Source of the DNA: Ascidia mentula
Lineage: Eukaryota > Chordata > Ascidiacea > Phlebobranchia > Ascidiidae
Length of the DNA stretch: 64,000 nucleotides
Reading direction: 5' to 3'
NCBI GenBank assembly: GCA_947561715.1
Contig: OX387205.1
Location: 11,413,001-11,477,000 of the forward strand
Positions 46,163 through 57,741 of this stretch are shown here, in pieces (the stretch's first letter is position 1; every line of letters starts with the position of its first letter). A program made the translations under genes and the position numbers. The notes beneath the pieces were generated by a model. The model was not told the DNA's origin. It saw nothing but the letters and a program-made list of their open reading frames with translations, and did no database searches.

Positions 46163-49100
46163 TTAAATATCGTCATCTTGTTGCTTTGTTGAATCGCGTT
46201 TTGAAATCGAACTTTCCAATCCAGTCGCACTTTTCGAATATAACGGGTGCATGGCTTCTTTCAGGCTGTTAAACAGACGAGGATGGAGAATTTCTTGCGA
46301 GGCAAGAAGTTGTTTCATACGGTGTCGCTCCTGTATGCAACCATATGATTAAACAGTGACAAGTGCCGAAATTCCAAAAAGGGCCGAATTACAATACCGC
46401 TGATGTTTGAAACCAGCAAGAAAATGCATAATTTTGCAAGACTTTGTGAAAAAATGGTCCAAAAAATCCATAAAACGCCGACGTTTTAAACAAAACAGTT
46501 GGTACTAATCAAGTATTAAGTTACAAATGTCTTTTGGTCAATTTTGTAAAAACAATACAATGTAAAAAATTATCAACAAGCGAAAGTGTCCAATCTGTTG
46601 ACTTATCAGTGCAATTCCAACTGTGCTTCAAATTTGTAAACGTAGAACACTGGGGACGACTTGGCGCGAAATCAATGCAAAAGGAAACGTTATGTTACTA
46701 ACTCGTCACCCATTTAAAACAAATTTTCGATGAATTTTTTTGTCTCTGCCTAGAAAGTTATATAAATATATACGATGAAACATCAAATAATTCCACCTTT
46801 GGAGCTTCGAAGCACGCTGGGCAGTTTTCAGGTATAACTGGAAGCTTTGAGGATTCGGCAAATTGTCTTGTGTCGGTTTCGCGAACGTAGATGAAAGGGC
46901 GAATCACACGCAAATCACCTTCCCTTTATAACAAAATATACCACCATACAAACCCTGTAACCTTTCCTCGTCTGTTTATTTAAAGGTTTTTTAGGTTTTA
47001 AATGAAGGTTAATTGAAGGCAAAAAACACACAAATACGTTGTTTTATTTCAGATTAAACATAAGCAACGTGTAGCATAGGATATTCCTTATTTGGCTTGT
47101 ACAATGGTTGTTTAACAACATGCCTTTTGACACTATTTAGCTTCTTGTTTGACTTACTGAAGTAAATAATTGCTTTACACGTCCAGTTGCACCGAATACA
47201 AACCACAAACTTACTGCACAGTGTAATTGGCTTTCATGGTCCGAAGCAAACCATTGTGGAAAGCGGACATGAGGAAACTTTCGGCAAGATCGTCCAGGTG
47301 TTGACCAAATGCGAGGACATTCCAACCCTCTCTTCTGGCACAAGCGTATATCCGACCCCTCTTCATCCGAGAACAAAACGCACAAATTGACGTGGCAGAA
47401 GTCTCAAGCGCCTGTTCTAGAATGTCTGAAAGTTTGATGGATTTGTTAGAAGCGGAAAATGATTGATGGTTGATTATTTGAGATAATTGGCGAACAGGAT
47501 TAACTAAATACGAATATCAACAAAATATTTTTAGTTTCCAAATACAAATCAAAGCACAACTAATTTTTAAGTAGTAACACCGAAGGCAGTTTTTATCAAA
47601 AAATTTCGGATATTTAATGACTCACTCTGTTCTTCATAGAAGTAAGTTACATTTAAGGCTTTAAGGTATGGAATCAAAGGTGAAGGGTCAAACGATGAGG
47701 TCATGGGGTCAACTGTAACAGCTCCCAGATTAAAGTTAACACCTCGACTTTTCGCATAGAATTGATACTGATGCAGGACGTGAAGCAATGATAAGGAATC
47801 CTGTTAATTTTAACACAAATACAATTATTCTACAACTAACAGTGTGCAATAAAGTTTACAATGGAGAACAAGATCTTACCTTGCCTCCAGATAAGCAAAC
47901 CAACACTTTATCTCCATTACAAATCATCTGAAACTCCTCAATTGCGTCAGCAGTTAACTTAAACAGTCTTTTTGGTGGCGATGCAAACATTGCTTTAATT
48001 GCTGTAGAGTTTGTTTGAGATTGTGGTTTGCATTTCTTGCAAGTGATATTTTCATTAGGGTCAACATCTTGGCTTTCCGACGCAACACTTCCATTTTCTA
48101 CTTCTCTTGCAGGTTGAACATGAGGTGTTTCCAGCTTTAAATGGGAAATATCAGCAGTGTTTTGCACAATCTGTTTCTGAACTTTTTTCGTGACTGCAGT
48201 GTTGAGCAACTTTCGCTGCGCTTCAATCAACTTGTTTGTTTCTTCCAATGTCAGAACACGTATTGTCTTTCTCACTTTGAAGACATTTGCTGGAGGAAGT
48301 GGAACAAGTGTTTTGTTTTGTATCAGTAGCTGAGCTTCTGATGGTAGAAGAAACCAACGGAGGTGGGCTACACTGTTACTGAACATCAACTGATGATTAG
48401 GGAGTTTGTTTTCATATCCCTGCATCAAAAAAAAGTATTTTGTGCTTTTGTTATATGTGAACACCAAGTCTAAAGTTGTAAAAATATACCACAAATAGTT
48501 TCAGCTTCATCTATGGATTTTTCAGGGTATAAAAATATTAACTATGACACAAAAACCAAACTAATGTACGATTGAATGTCTGCCCTGTTCTACCAAGGAA
48601 ATTTGTCTGCTCAAATATGTACAAAGTAGCGAAAATTCTTAATTTCTAAAATATATTGTATGGTGGCAAATTGTACTGCCTGCAATACAAAACCCACCTT
48701 TAATGGTTGTTGAAATATTTGCTGAGCCATCTCAAGAACTTTGTTTGCTTCTATTGAATCTTTATATTTCACATTGTGAGACAGTTCCAGCCCATCACCG
48801 GTAAACCTAACATGCCCAAGCCATTTTCTGTCAGCAAATACCTTTGCAACAACGAATACAAAAATGGTCTTAGGAAAATACTAATAAACAACAAATAGTA
48901 AAAGACTGATATAAATTTTGTATATATTAGGAATGTTTGTACATTCTAAAAAAAATTCCTTAAATGTATATCTATGCTTGCAATGGCCAACATTGCACAT
49001 GAGCAGTTTCAGCATTTTTTCACAGTATTTAAAGCATGTTAAAACGAAGAATATTTCATCAGCACACCTTGTGCTTTGTATGCCTCCATTCTCCTGTTTC

Positions 49101-51893
49101 TGGGTTAAACATATACTGTGGAAGAAGTCGCCACCCATGTTCTGCTACCATGGCAACTGCTTTGATCACAAAGTCTGCTTCCTCATCCGAGCAGAAAAAG
49201 GGAAAATTTAAGCGCACAAAGCCTGGTCTTAGAACCTCATTTTGTGAGTATTCGCTTTGACGTCGAAGATGAACTCGGTCAAGTCGCCTGGATAACAAGT
49301 TAACTATCTACTAGCTGTGTTAATTCCTAAACAAAATTAAAAATACAATTGCTTAAGATGTCTGGTCTTGTTTATGCTGCTTAATATTGTCTGTGTTTGC
49401 CTTGTTTACTGCAGTTAAAATAACAAACTTGATGCAGAAATGTGTTTAGTCTTTCTATAGGAAATTGTGGTGACAGAATATTTTGCATAGAAAAGGGTAC
49501 AAGCCTGTCTTCCAACAAAGCTTCTTCAAATTCTTTGGCTTTTTGCTCATCGATGCCCAACAAATCTTGAGCATATGGACCAGCACATGCACAACCTCCA
49601 CGAGCCTAAAAAACACAATTTTTATTAGGCAAAAAACTTGTATAACTACCATAAACAGGAAAACTATCCATATCATATGAAACAAACCATACTTGGATTC
49701 CAAATAAATCATTCAACAAGGCAGCAATGTAATTGTGATGAAGATAGTTTTGTGTTTGGGGACAAAACACCATGAAGGAAAAAATTGCCAACTGGTCGTC
49801 TGTTGTTTTGTCACATTTTCCGAGTATTTCAAGATTTTGATGCCTGCTCCATTGTTCTAATGCTCTGTCAAACAAATGTGTTTCTCTCTGTGCAATGTTG
49901 ATGGCTGCTACACTCTACAATGTTGCAAAATGAAGATACATATATTTACGTTGTGGTATATTATAGTTTTTGTAATCACATGATGAAGATAAATTTAACA
50001 ACATTATCTGTCGTAACAAAATTAATTGATATTTTATGTCATAAACAATACTCACAATTAGCACTACATATGCTGTGACACATGTCCAACACAGCAGTAT
50101 TTTACTTGCCTGCTTTAATTCCATGGCAAGAGCAGCTCTAACACTACCAACAACACGGGGAGTTCCCCCTTCCTCTCTAGCCTCCTCATCTTGAAGATAA
50201 CGGTGCCCATTCCTTCTCACGAAGAAAACAGCTCCTCCTCCGGAATTGGAAGGGACAGCGTTTTGAAAAAGGGATCGCTTGGCAACCAACAACCCTTTGG
50301 GCAGAAATAAAAAAGTCAAAGGCATTGGTTCATCTTTTATGAACATATGTAACACAATAACATTCTGTACGTTTGTAATCTGACATGTTTTTTGTACCCT
50401 TGTTATCTGACATGTTTGCTATTTCATTTTGCAAATTACTGAAAAAAATTTACAACAGAAAGTGTGAAATAAAAAGTTCCATTTCTGAGGTATATGCCAG
50501 TTTTTAGAAAAAGTTACAGACAAAAAAATTGCATACAAACAAAATTACCTGGAGCATCAACACCTCCAATGAACTTGTGCATCGACAGAAAGATGGCATC
50601 TTTGGAGGCATCACCCTCAGACAACGGATGCATATCAATGTTAACGTAGGGGCCAGCAGTAGCATAATCCCAAAACGCAAGAGCCCCATATTTGTGCAAC
50701 AGCGATGATACAGCAACAGTGTCAGTTACAATACCTGAAAATTAGGACCATAAAGACAACTAGACCAATTTCTTGTAGTCTGGCGAAAAACAACCAACCT
50801 GTTACATTGGAAGCAGCTGAAAAACAACCAATTATTTGAAGTCCACAACCCTGGTAAGCTTTTAGTCCTGCCTCTAGGTGAGCAAGATTGATGTGTCCAT
50901 CTATGTCTTCACTTATTCTAACGACCTTAAATTGTTTCACAAATTACTGTATTAGCATAGAATGTCAAAAATTATGATCGGAATTCAACAGCTAAGATTG
51001 CCTGCCATGTACAGCCTATGTAGTGAAGCGAATAAAACATTTCGGCTCTTGTAATATTCAACAAATATTGTTTATATTACTTGGGCAGCAATTTCCCTCC
51101 ACGGAAGTAGGTTGGAATGATGCTCATGAGGACCCACAAATACAACTGGTGGGTCGACAAAGTTAAGAGCATTTATTAATTTGTCCACTGCACCAGTGAC
51201 ACCATTCCCAGCAAAGATCACTGCATCATGCTCATCTGCATGCAAAGCATTTCTCAACATAACTCTGCAAATAAAATTCACATAACTCACACTTTTAAAG
51301 GTATATCGGTGTACTTATCAGTATCTGTATAATGTAAATATAATTAACAGCCCATGGAAATTATTTTTGATACATTACATCAGACATACTTAGTTTAGTT
51401 TTGCCATTAAATTATTATGAGCTGTTGGGACTGAGAATGTACATTACAACAAGTGATATGTCAAAAGAATGTAAACCTTACACTTGTGCTCATGCATATC
51501 AAAAAGAACGAAGTAAATAGTATATGCAAACCTTGCCTCCTGAAGGAACATTGATGATTGCAGAGACGTAACAGTTGTTGTTGTATGTGTGTTTCCATAG
51601 AATGGAAGAATATGATCCCTAATATAAGACTCAATACATTCCAAAGCCCGTCCAGATGCCACATGGTCACAGTACACAACTTTTCTTAAACCATATGGCC
51701 CAGACAACGTTGTCTCCTTTCCAATGACATTTGCATCAATAAACTTCATTATCCCCTCATGGTGACTTTTGGAAGTTAGATGAGAATTTCCGTTACCACC
51801 GGCAACAAACTTAGATGGAATGTCATGAAAGCGTCTTCGGCCATGCAATTGTTTGTTGGTCTCAAAACTTTGCGATTTAAAAGTGGAAGCCAT
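46163..51893 (-). CDS. Fusion of a cysteine-desulfurase-like class V aminotransferase and a TtcA-like tRNA thiolation domain, about 980 aa, 14 exons
   Basis: Minus-strand exons: 51532-51893, 51081-51264, 50799-50925, 50549-50734, 50110-50294, 49693-49914, 49505-49605, 49068-49287, 48698-48841, 47880-48419, 47626-47800, 47215-47416, 46797-46923 and 46163-46330. Phases join throughout, 981 codons with stop. Residues about 60-520 are a PLP class V fold: D247 in FWDYATAG, the PLP lysine K278 in SMHKFIGG, and a cysteine pair in RGGCACAGPY (C427, C429) where desulfurases hold a catalytic Cys. After a low-complexity linker (about 600-730), residues 735-970 are TtcA-like: PP-loop SGGKDSLSLLH (754-764), CAFC (C827, C830), GQHLDD, and NCPACFEAPK (C917, C920), giving cysteines for a 4Fe-4S cluster. 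TtcA makes 2-thiocytidine in tRNA using sulfur from a desulfurase, so the fusion would join donor and transferase. The ends of exons 5 and 7 use GC donors; exon 7 is the least certain. Confidence 0.88.
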
Positions 51894-52021
51894 GTAAAAT
51901 AGCAGCAACCAAAATATTTTCAATAAATACTGACCAAACACTAAAAGGTAGCTGAAAGCAACACAAACAATTTTAATAGTTTTAACACATAATGTACTAG
52001 TTGTTGTTGATAAAACTCTTT
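51894..52021 (-). promoter_or_regulatory. Short intercistronic spacer, candidate spliced-leader acceptor region
   Basis: Only 128 bp separate the DUS4L stop from the ATG of the downstream gene on the same strand. In the sense of transcription the spacer has a pyrimidine-rich TTGCTTTCAG and a second CAG nearer the ATG, plus a weak ATTAAA polyadenylation signal at about 51971-51976. It is too short for an ordinary promoter plus terminator. In tunicates such spacing marks operons in which downstream genes receive a spliced leader. Confidence 0.5.
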
Positions 52022-53157
52022 TCAAACATGTATGAATTTATCTAAATATTCCAAAACTGCTGGAGTGCTTTGCAGTGAATTGAATATTCGTTTTTCAGGT
52101 TTTGATGTAACTTTTTCAAGCATGTAGATCAGGTGATTATGAAAACAGGTGAATGGTGTTCCAAGACTAATGGCAATGTCAACCCAATCCTTAATACATT
52201 CAATTGGAGTTTGCTGATAATTACTAAATATAGCCGGGTTCGCTAAAATTCCTCTTGCCACCATGACACCTTTTGACCCTGAAATAAAATAACATTTTTA
52301 CAGTTAAGATTTTAAAGTGTTTTAGCTATGAATGCAGTTAGCTATGAATGAAGTACTAAAAACAGATGATCAAGTCTTCTAATATAAAAAAATGCATGCT
52401 AATAATATTTTATTTTACTGGAAGATTGTGGATACCAGTAAATTAAATCCAGCAACGAACCAGTTAAATGATGCACTTTATGAAGATCATCCATTGTATT
52501 CACATCGCCATTGGCAACAACTGGAATTGAAATGGAATCACTGATGAGTTTCATTTCATCATAGTGCACTGGTTGGTAGCGTTCATTTGTAGTTCTTCCA
52601 TGTATAGATATGTAACTTAAACCTGTCCGTTCCAAAGCTTGGCACAAGGACACAGTTTGTTTGATATTGGCATGCAAACGGATCTTAACAGAAACTGAAA
52701 ATGTTGTATCTGATATTCGTGCTCTTGTTTGCTTCACAAAATCAACCAGTTCCTCTGGCTTTCGGAGGAGTTTGGCTCCATAACCCTCAGCCATTGCCCA
52801 ACGCTGGGGGCATCCACAGTTCAAGCATACTCCATCACAGAAAGGATATACCATTTCGGTGGCATCAGCAAAGTCCTTGGCGTTGTTGGCTGCAAACTGC
52901 ACAACCAAAGGCCGATCTGTCTCATTAGTTGTGAATTCAACGTCTTGACATGCCTTCGATTTGACAAATGAGCTTGAAACAATCATAGGGGTGTAAGCTA
53001 AATCGCATCCATACTTTCGCACAAGCATCCTGAACGCCAACTTGGAATAACGCACCATGGGTGCACATATTTTTACTGGCTGTTTGTTGTTCAACAATTC
53101 GACAATGTCGCAGCGTTTTCCTTCGCAGTTGCTATTAACTGTAAGTGAATTCTCCAT
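52022..53157 (-). CDS. DUS4L: tRNA-dihydrouridine synthase 4-like, 317 aa, 2 exons
   Basis: Exons 52461-53157 and 52022-52278 join in phase to give 317 residues, the length I recall for the human protein. The FMN-binding TIM barrel is clear: an early KICAPMVRYSKLAFRMLVRK segment, then PLVVQFAANNAKDFADAT, the catalytic-cysteine loop DGVCLNCGCPQRWAMAEGYG, SVSVKIRLH, YISIHGRTTNERYQP, IPVVANGDV and GVMVARGILANPAIF, the phosphate-binding end of the barrel. Dus4 enzymes reduce uridine to dihydrouridine at positions 20a/20b of the tRNA D-loop with NADPH and FMN. It is divergent from HINFP (287 bp between starts) and is followed 128 bp later by the desulfurase-TtcA fusion, another tRNA modification gene. 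Confidence 0.96.
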
Positions 53158-53444
53158 TGTGAGATCAACAAATGTGTGTTGTTATTGCACACGTGCTTTT
53201 TTAGAAACATCTGTGCTTAACCAAGCGTGGGGTAAAGAAAAAAGGTTTGGTTTTTCTTTTTTTCTGTCACTTTCCGACTGGATTCATTTGCCTTCGTGGA
53301 TTTGGCGGGAACAATACTTTCCTATAAATCACAAAAAAATTGTCTAGCTGTTTTTTGTTCATAAATTTAGGGTTTGTGCTGCAAGGTGCGCATAAGAGCC
53401 GTTATTGGGCACAATATGCTTTGAGGTGAAAACTGATATTTAAG
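53158..53444. promoter_or_regulatory. Divergent promoter region between DUS4L and HINFP
   Basis: The two start codons face away from each other across 287 bp. No TATA box is placed convincingly on either side. The stretch is T-rich near DUS4L. Both flanking genes have housekeeping roles (tRNA modification, histone H4 transcription), which suits a shared bidirectional promoter. Confidence 0.5.
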
Positions 53445-56400
53445 ATGGGACGCAAAAAAGGAAAAGGAATAAAAGACGACGAGCTTCAACTAAAGTGTGA
53501 ATGGGGTGACTGCCGATGTGTTTTCGACGATTTAAGACAGTTTTATCAGCACCTCGAAGCTCATTTCAACAGTGACATCAACTTTCTCCAATTTGAAGGT
53601 AAGTTCTGTCTCTGCAAGTTTACACAAACAATTTATGCGTTGTGTTTCTTCAGGAACGGAAGTGGGGTGTCGATGGGTTGAGTGCGTGTTTTTTACCACA
53701 TACAAGGAAGATTTACTGAGGCATTTGTATTTCCATGGTTACCACACTAAGGTACAAGTTTGTTGTAAATGCATTGCTGGAAATTTACAAAGTCAACCTA
53801 ACCTAAAAGAAAAAGTCATTAAAAACTTTACCGCTACTAGACACTTCCTCTATTTATAAATTCAATCACAAAAAAATCTAATATTTTTTGCACTGTATTG
53901 TAGTTGAAATGGTGGGGGCTGTTGTGTAATCAGCGTGAACAACTGGGTGAGTGCCGAGCATTACACAATCGCAATGTCATTCCTGAGCTTCCAGAAGGTT
54001 TTCACTGTGACTGGGAAAACTGTGACATGGTACACTATATTATGCATTGGAATTTACCAAATTTTAACAACTTTATGGAAATAATGATATTTGCATTTTT
54101 ATGATTTAGCTTTGTTTGGGTGCTTGTCAGTGATAATACATAGAAAAAAACCTGTGTACCATCACAAAATTTTTAGAAAACTATTTGCTGTGACTACTGT
54201 TGCACAATGCTGTCAGAAAAATGACAAGTCTGTGTAATTCAAAACATGGTAATGTTACCTACACCTTTTTTGCAGGTGTGTGACATTCCCGACCAATTTT
54301 ACATGCATGTTGCTGATCATATTATAGACGATGAGATTTTACCTAACCAACAACGTGGATTTGTCTGTCACTGGGAAGGTAGAGTTGCACCTTCACCTCT
54401 ATAAAGTGTGAAGCCTAAAGAAACCCTATAATTTCAGGTTGCACATACAGTTATGAAATTACAAACCCACAGCGCAAGAGCTGTGCCAAGTTTAAGTTAC
54501 GTGAACATCTAAGGACACACACCAAAGAACGTTCCTATGCTTGTCCCTGGTGTGGCAACTTGTATGTTAACAAAACGAAATATGCAGATCACCTGAGCCG
54601 CCAGATCAATGTTGAGAGTAAGTTAAAGCTGTTGGTGTAACTCCTATAATATGTGGCTGCTCTTTCTAGTGTATTGGCACTTACTATAAAATACTAATTT
54701 CATAAACCTTTGTATTATAAACTTTAAAGCAAGTGTACATACATAAGAAAAGAGCTGTTGGATGATCAGAGACTGGCACAGCTTGTTTTATAATTTGAAT
54801 TATGTCTCCTGTGATAATGATAGATATTATTGATGATAACTTCAATTTATTATTTACAGGTCACTGTTTTCAATGCACCCACTGCTCACGTACATTTGCC
54901 AGTGAACGCCTGCTTAAAGATCACATGAGACATCATGGTAAAGATGTATTCCTTTTCGTACAATGTATTTTGGTATATTTCACAAAATCTTGATTGCAGT
55001 AAATCATTACAAATGTCCAAAGTGTGCAATGACCTGCCCAAACCCCTCAGCTCTGAAGCACCACATTCGATATAAGCACACGGATGAGCGTCCATTTGCA
55101 TGCGAGTTTTGCCCATATAGGTACGTAATCTATTATGCTCCTTATTATGACCATTGCTAATTATGAACTTTTGTTTCAGATCAAAAGCAGCTTATGATCT
55201 GCAAGTTCACATGGTATTTCATAGAAGAGATCTTGAGTACAAATGCCACATCAATGGTTGTGACTATTCTGTTCGATCGTTGCAAAACCTCAGATATCAT
55301 TTCAGAACAAAACATTTAGTGAGTAAATGTTGTGTTTATTGTTTTGATTTCCTTCTTAGTATCTCCTACAACATTTATATTGTCATTATAAAATCACAAA
55401 CCACTCACTGAATGTTGTCACCCATCAGTACTCTAAACCAAATAGAAACTACATTTGTTACTTGATATCATCTTTAAAAAAAACTTATCTGCATTGCATG
55501 GTGTGGTACTTCAATCCATAAAGTGAAACTAAACCAACCATTGTAAATGTAAACCAATTGCAAATTAAATGCAGAAAGAAAGAGGAAAGTGTTATGCATG
55601 TCACTTGTGTGATAAGAAGTATGGAGTTGGCCACCAGCTGACCCATCATCTACGCAATACACATAGCTTTCATTGGCCTCCAGGACACACAAGATTCAAG
55701 TAATAATTTTCCTTTACACTGCTCACAACCAAAAGTTGTTATTAAAAACAAATCTTAAATATGTGCATTAGAATAAATTTGTCTTGATTATTTTTGAGGT
55801 CAGCGATAAAAAACAAATAAAAAGTATAGTTGTGCCAAATATAAATTTGAACAAGGGTTTTTTGCATTGTCAGATATAAGGAGTGTGATGATCATTTGTT
55901 CCGGCTGCAGACTTTCCGTTTCGAAAGTGTGGAACTCACAGAACAACTACTGGTGGATGATGAAGATGATACTGCTACAGGGTAATGATTGGTTTCAATT
56001 CAGTTAAAAACATACCTCCATTAGGACCAGTAGTTAGATTTTTTTTAACCCTTCTGAACATATTTAGTTAGTTGCGGGAAATTCTTTGAGAGCATGATTT
56101 TGTGAAAACATTATGTTGGTTTTTTTACATGAAAATTTTCAATTCTTTAACCATGATTTCGGAAATTCATGTGATTATTTATGTTGATTTTTGATTTGTA
56201 CATATTGAAAAATGTTTGAATAGTTTCTGGGTACTTGGACAAATGACAAAGTTTTAAAACCATTTTTGAATTTAGATCTGAGACGCAAAACCCTCATCCA
56301 ACAAAAGCAAAATGTTTGAGAAAGCGCAAAAATCTTTCCAGTTCTTCAACACTAAAACGTCTTACAAGAGCCTCGACAGCCAAAGAAAAAGCTAAAAGTG

Positions 56401-57077
56401 GGTGTTATGTCACCTTTTATATTTTCATTGTGCCATAGCTATGTTGCAAATCCTGTTTTGATGTGTTGTTTTTCTATTTATAGAGACTTTAAGAACAGCA
56501 AGAAACACACGAAAACTAAAGAATGTAAAATCCAGTTCCATTTCATCTAAACAAGTAAATATTATTACAAACAGGTACTGCCCCCAATACAATATATTAG
56601 CTTGAAGTTTTAATTCATATTTTCCATGCAGTGAAACAAACTGCAATGAAAGCGAAACCAACGACCATGCAGGTAAATATTCAGGTTTATTTTAACACAG
56701 CACAAAATTAACTGTCCTGTGCTATAGAACTTTTGGACCAAGAACACATAAACACTAGTTGGTCACCTTCAGCAAAAAGAAAAAGGTTCAAATCTCCCAT
56801 GAAAAGTCCTTTAAAAACAGCTGAGCAAGACTTGAGTGACCAAAATGTACCGTCCACATCTTCTGCACCGGACGTTTCTGCACATTGTCCTGAACCAAAA
56901 TCTCCACCAGAAGTTCAACTTGATTTGGACAATGGTGTTATTGCCAGGGATGAAAATGGGAAGCCTGTTCAAGTGGAGGTGGACGGAAATAAATTTTACC
57001 TTGTCAAAGGAACAGACAAGGGTAGTTCAGTTTCATACTGTTTAGTAAGTGTTGACAATTACCCAAATGATGACTAG
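53445..57077 (+). CDS. HINFP: Histone H4 transcription factor, C2H2 zinc-finger protein, 611 aa, 14 exons
   Basis: Exons: 53445-53598, 53654-53751, 53904-54029, 54276-54378, 54438-54617, 54860-54937, 55000-55120, 55180-55318, 55575-55699, 55874-55981, 56276-56397, 56484-56574, 56632-56672 and 56728-57077, phases consistent. The finger array matches HINFP/MIZF in order: [93 protein letters not shown], and a last finger followed by [18 protein letters not shown] and [13 protein letters not shown], the conserved family tail. HINFP binds the histone H4 promoter and activates it at the G1/S transition through p220/NPAT. The basic linker (residues about 410-500) and the acidic C-terminal part diverge, but a short conserved end ([15 protein letters not shown]) remains. 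An AATAAA lies at 57319. Confidence 0.95.
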
Positions 57078-57318
57078 CTGAGCTACAACTAATATTATTC
57101 TGTTGTCATGGATTGTATCACTGTGGACAGTCTGTTGCGTTTTTGTGATTACGTTCGTTGCTATTTAAATAATATAAAACTATTCAAAGAGGCTGAGCTC
57201 ATCTAGTTCTAGTGAGTGACTGTAGTCGTAGACAACATGTTACTGTGCAGCATTATTCTCTTGTAGGAACTTGTGTCAATGTTTATTAGCAGCAGAATGA
57301 AGAAGAAAAACAGCAGAA

Positions 57319-57324
57319 ATAAAG
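57319..57324 (+). promoter_or_regulatory. Polyadenylation signal of HINFP
   Basis: AATAAA about 240 bases after the HINFP stop, in sense orientation and before the 3' end of the convergent FBXW5 gene. Confidence 0.5.
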
Positions 57325-57677
57325 AACCATAAAAGTTTGCACCGTAAACAAAAAAAATAGAAAAACATTTCTGTGTTGAGGTTGGCCAATAGCAACAGGA
57401 TTGATTGAGAAATTCACTGCAAAATTATGTAACAGCATCTGTCAGCAGTTTTATGAGATCCCAAAGGAAATTTTTTGGTAAAAATCCTAGATTATCTTAA
57501 TACAAACAGAAAATGGTAAACCGACAAAGTATTACGTTGCCTATAGTCCAAACAACCTTCATTGCAAATAATAAGAAACAGCATGAAATGTGTATTTAAA
57601 TATTAAATATCCAGGTTGTACCACAAACACGAATGCAAAATCATGTGATTAATAAAAGAAAGTGAAGGGGTAGCTAG

Positions 57678-57683
57678 TTTATT
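57678..57683 (-). promoter_or_regulatory. Polyadenylation signal of FBXW5
   Basis: TTTATT on the plus strand gives AATAAA in the sense of the gene, about 60 bases past the FBXW5 stop at 57742. Confidence 0.45.
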
Positions 57684-57741
57684 TTTTAACAAAAGAACTA
57701 ATATTGCAACCAGAACAAACACACGAAACACTGGTTTGGCT

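Noticed and set aside
51444-52025. Longer N-terminus for the desulfurase-TtcA protein, starting at 52025
   Set aside because: It begins at a TTG codon overlapping the DUS4L stop and runs through the spacer; the ATG at 51893 is the first proper start.
53057-53347. Plus-strand frame overlapping the start of DUS4L
   Set aside because: It is antisense to DUS4L exon 1 and continues into the divergent promoter, with no domain.
54886-55116. Antisense frame over HINFP exons 6-7
   Set aside because: It is a shadow of the zinc-finger coding frame on the other strand.
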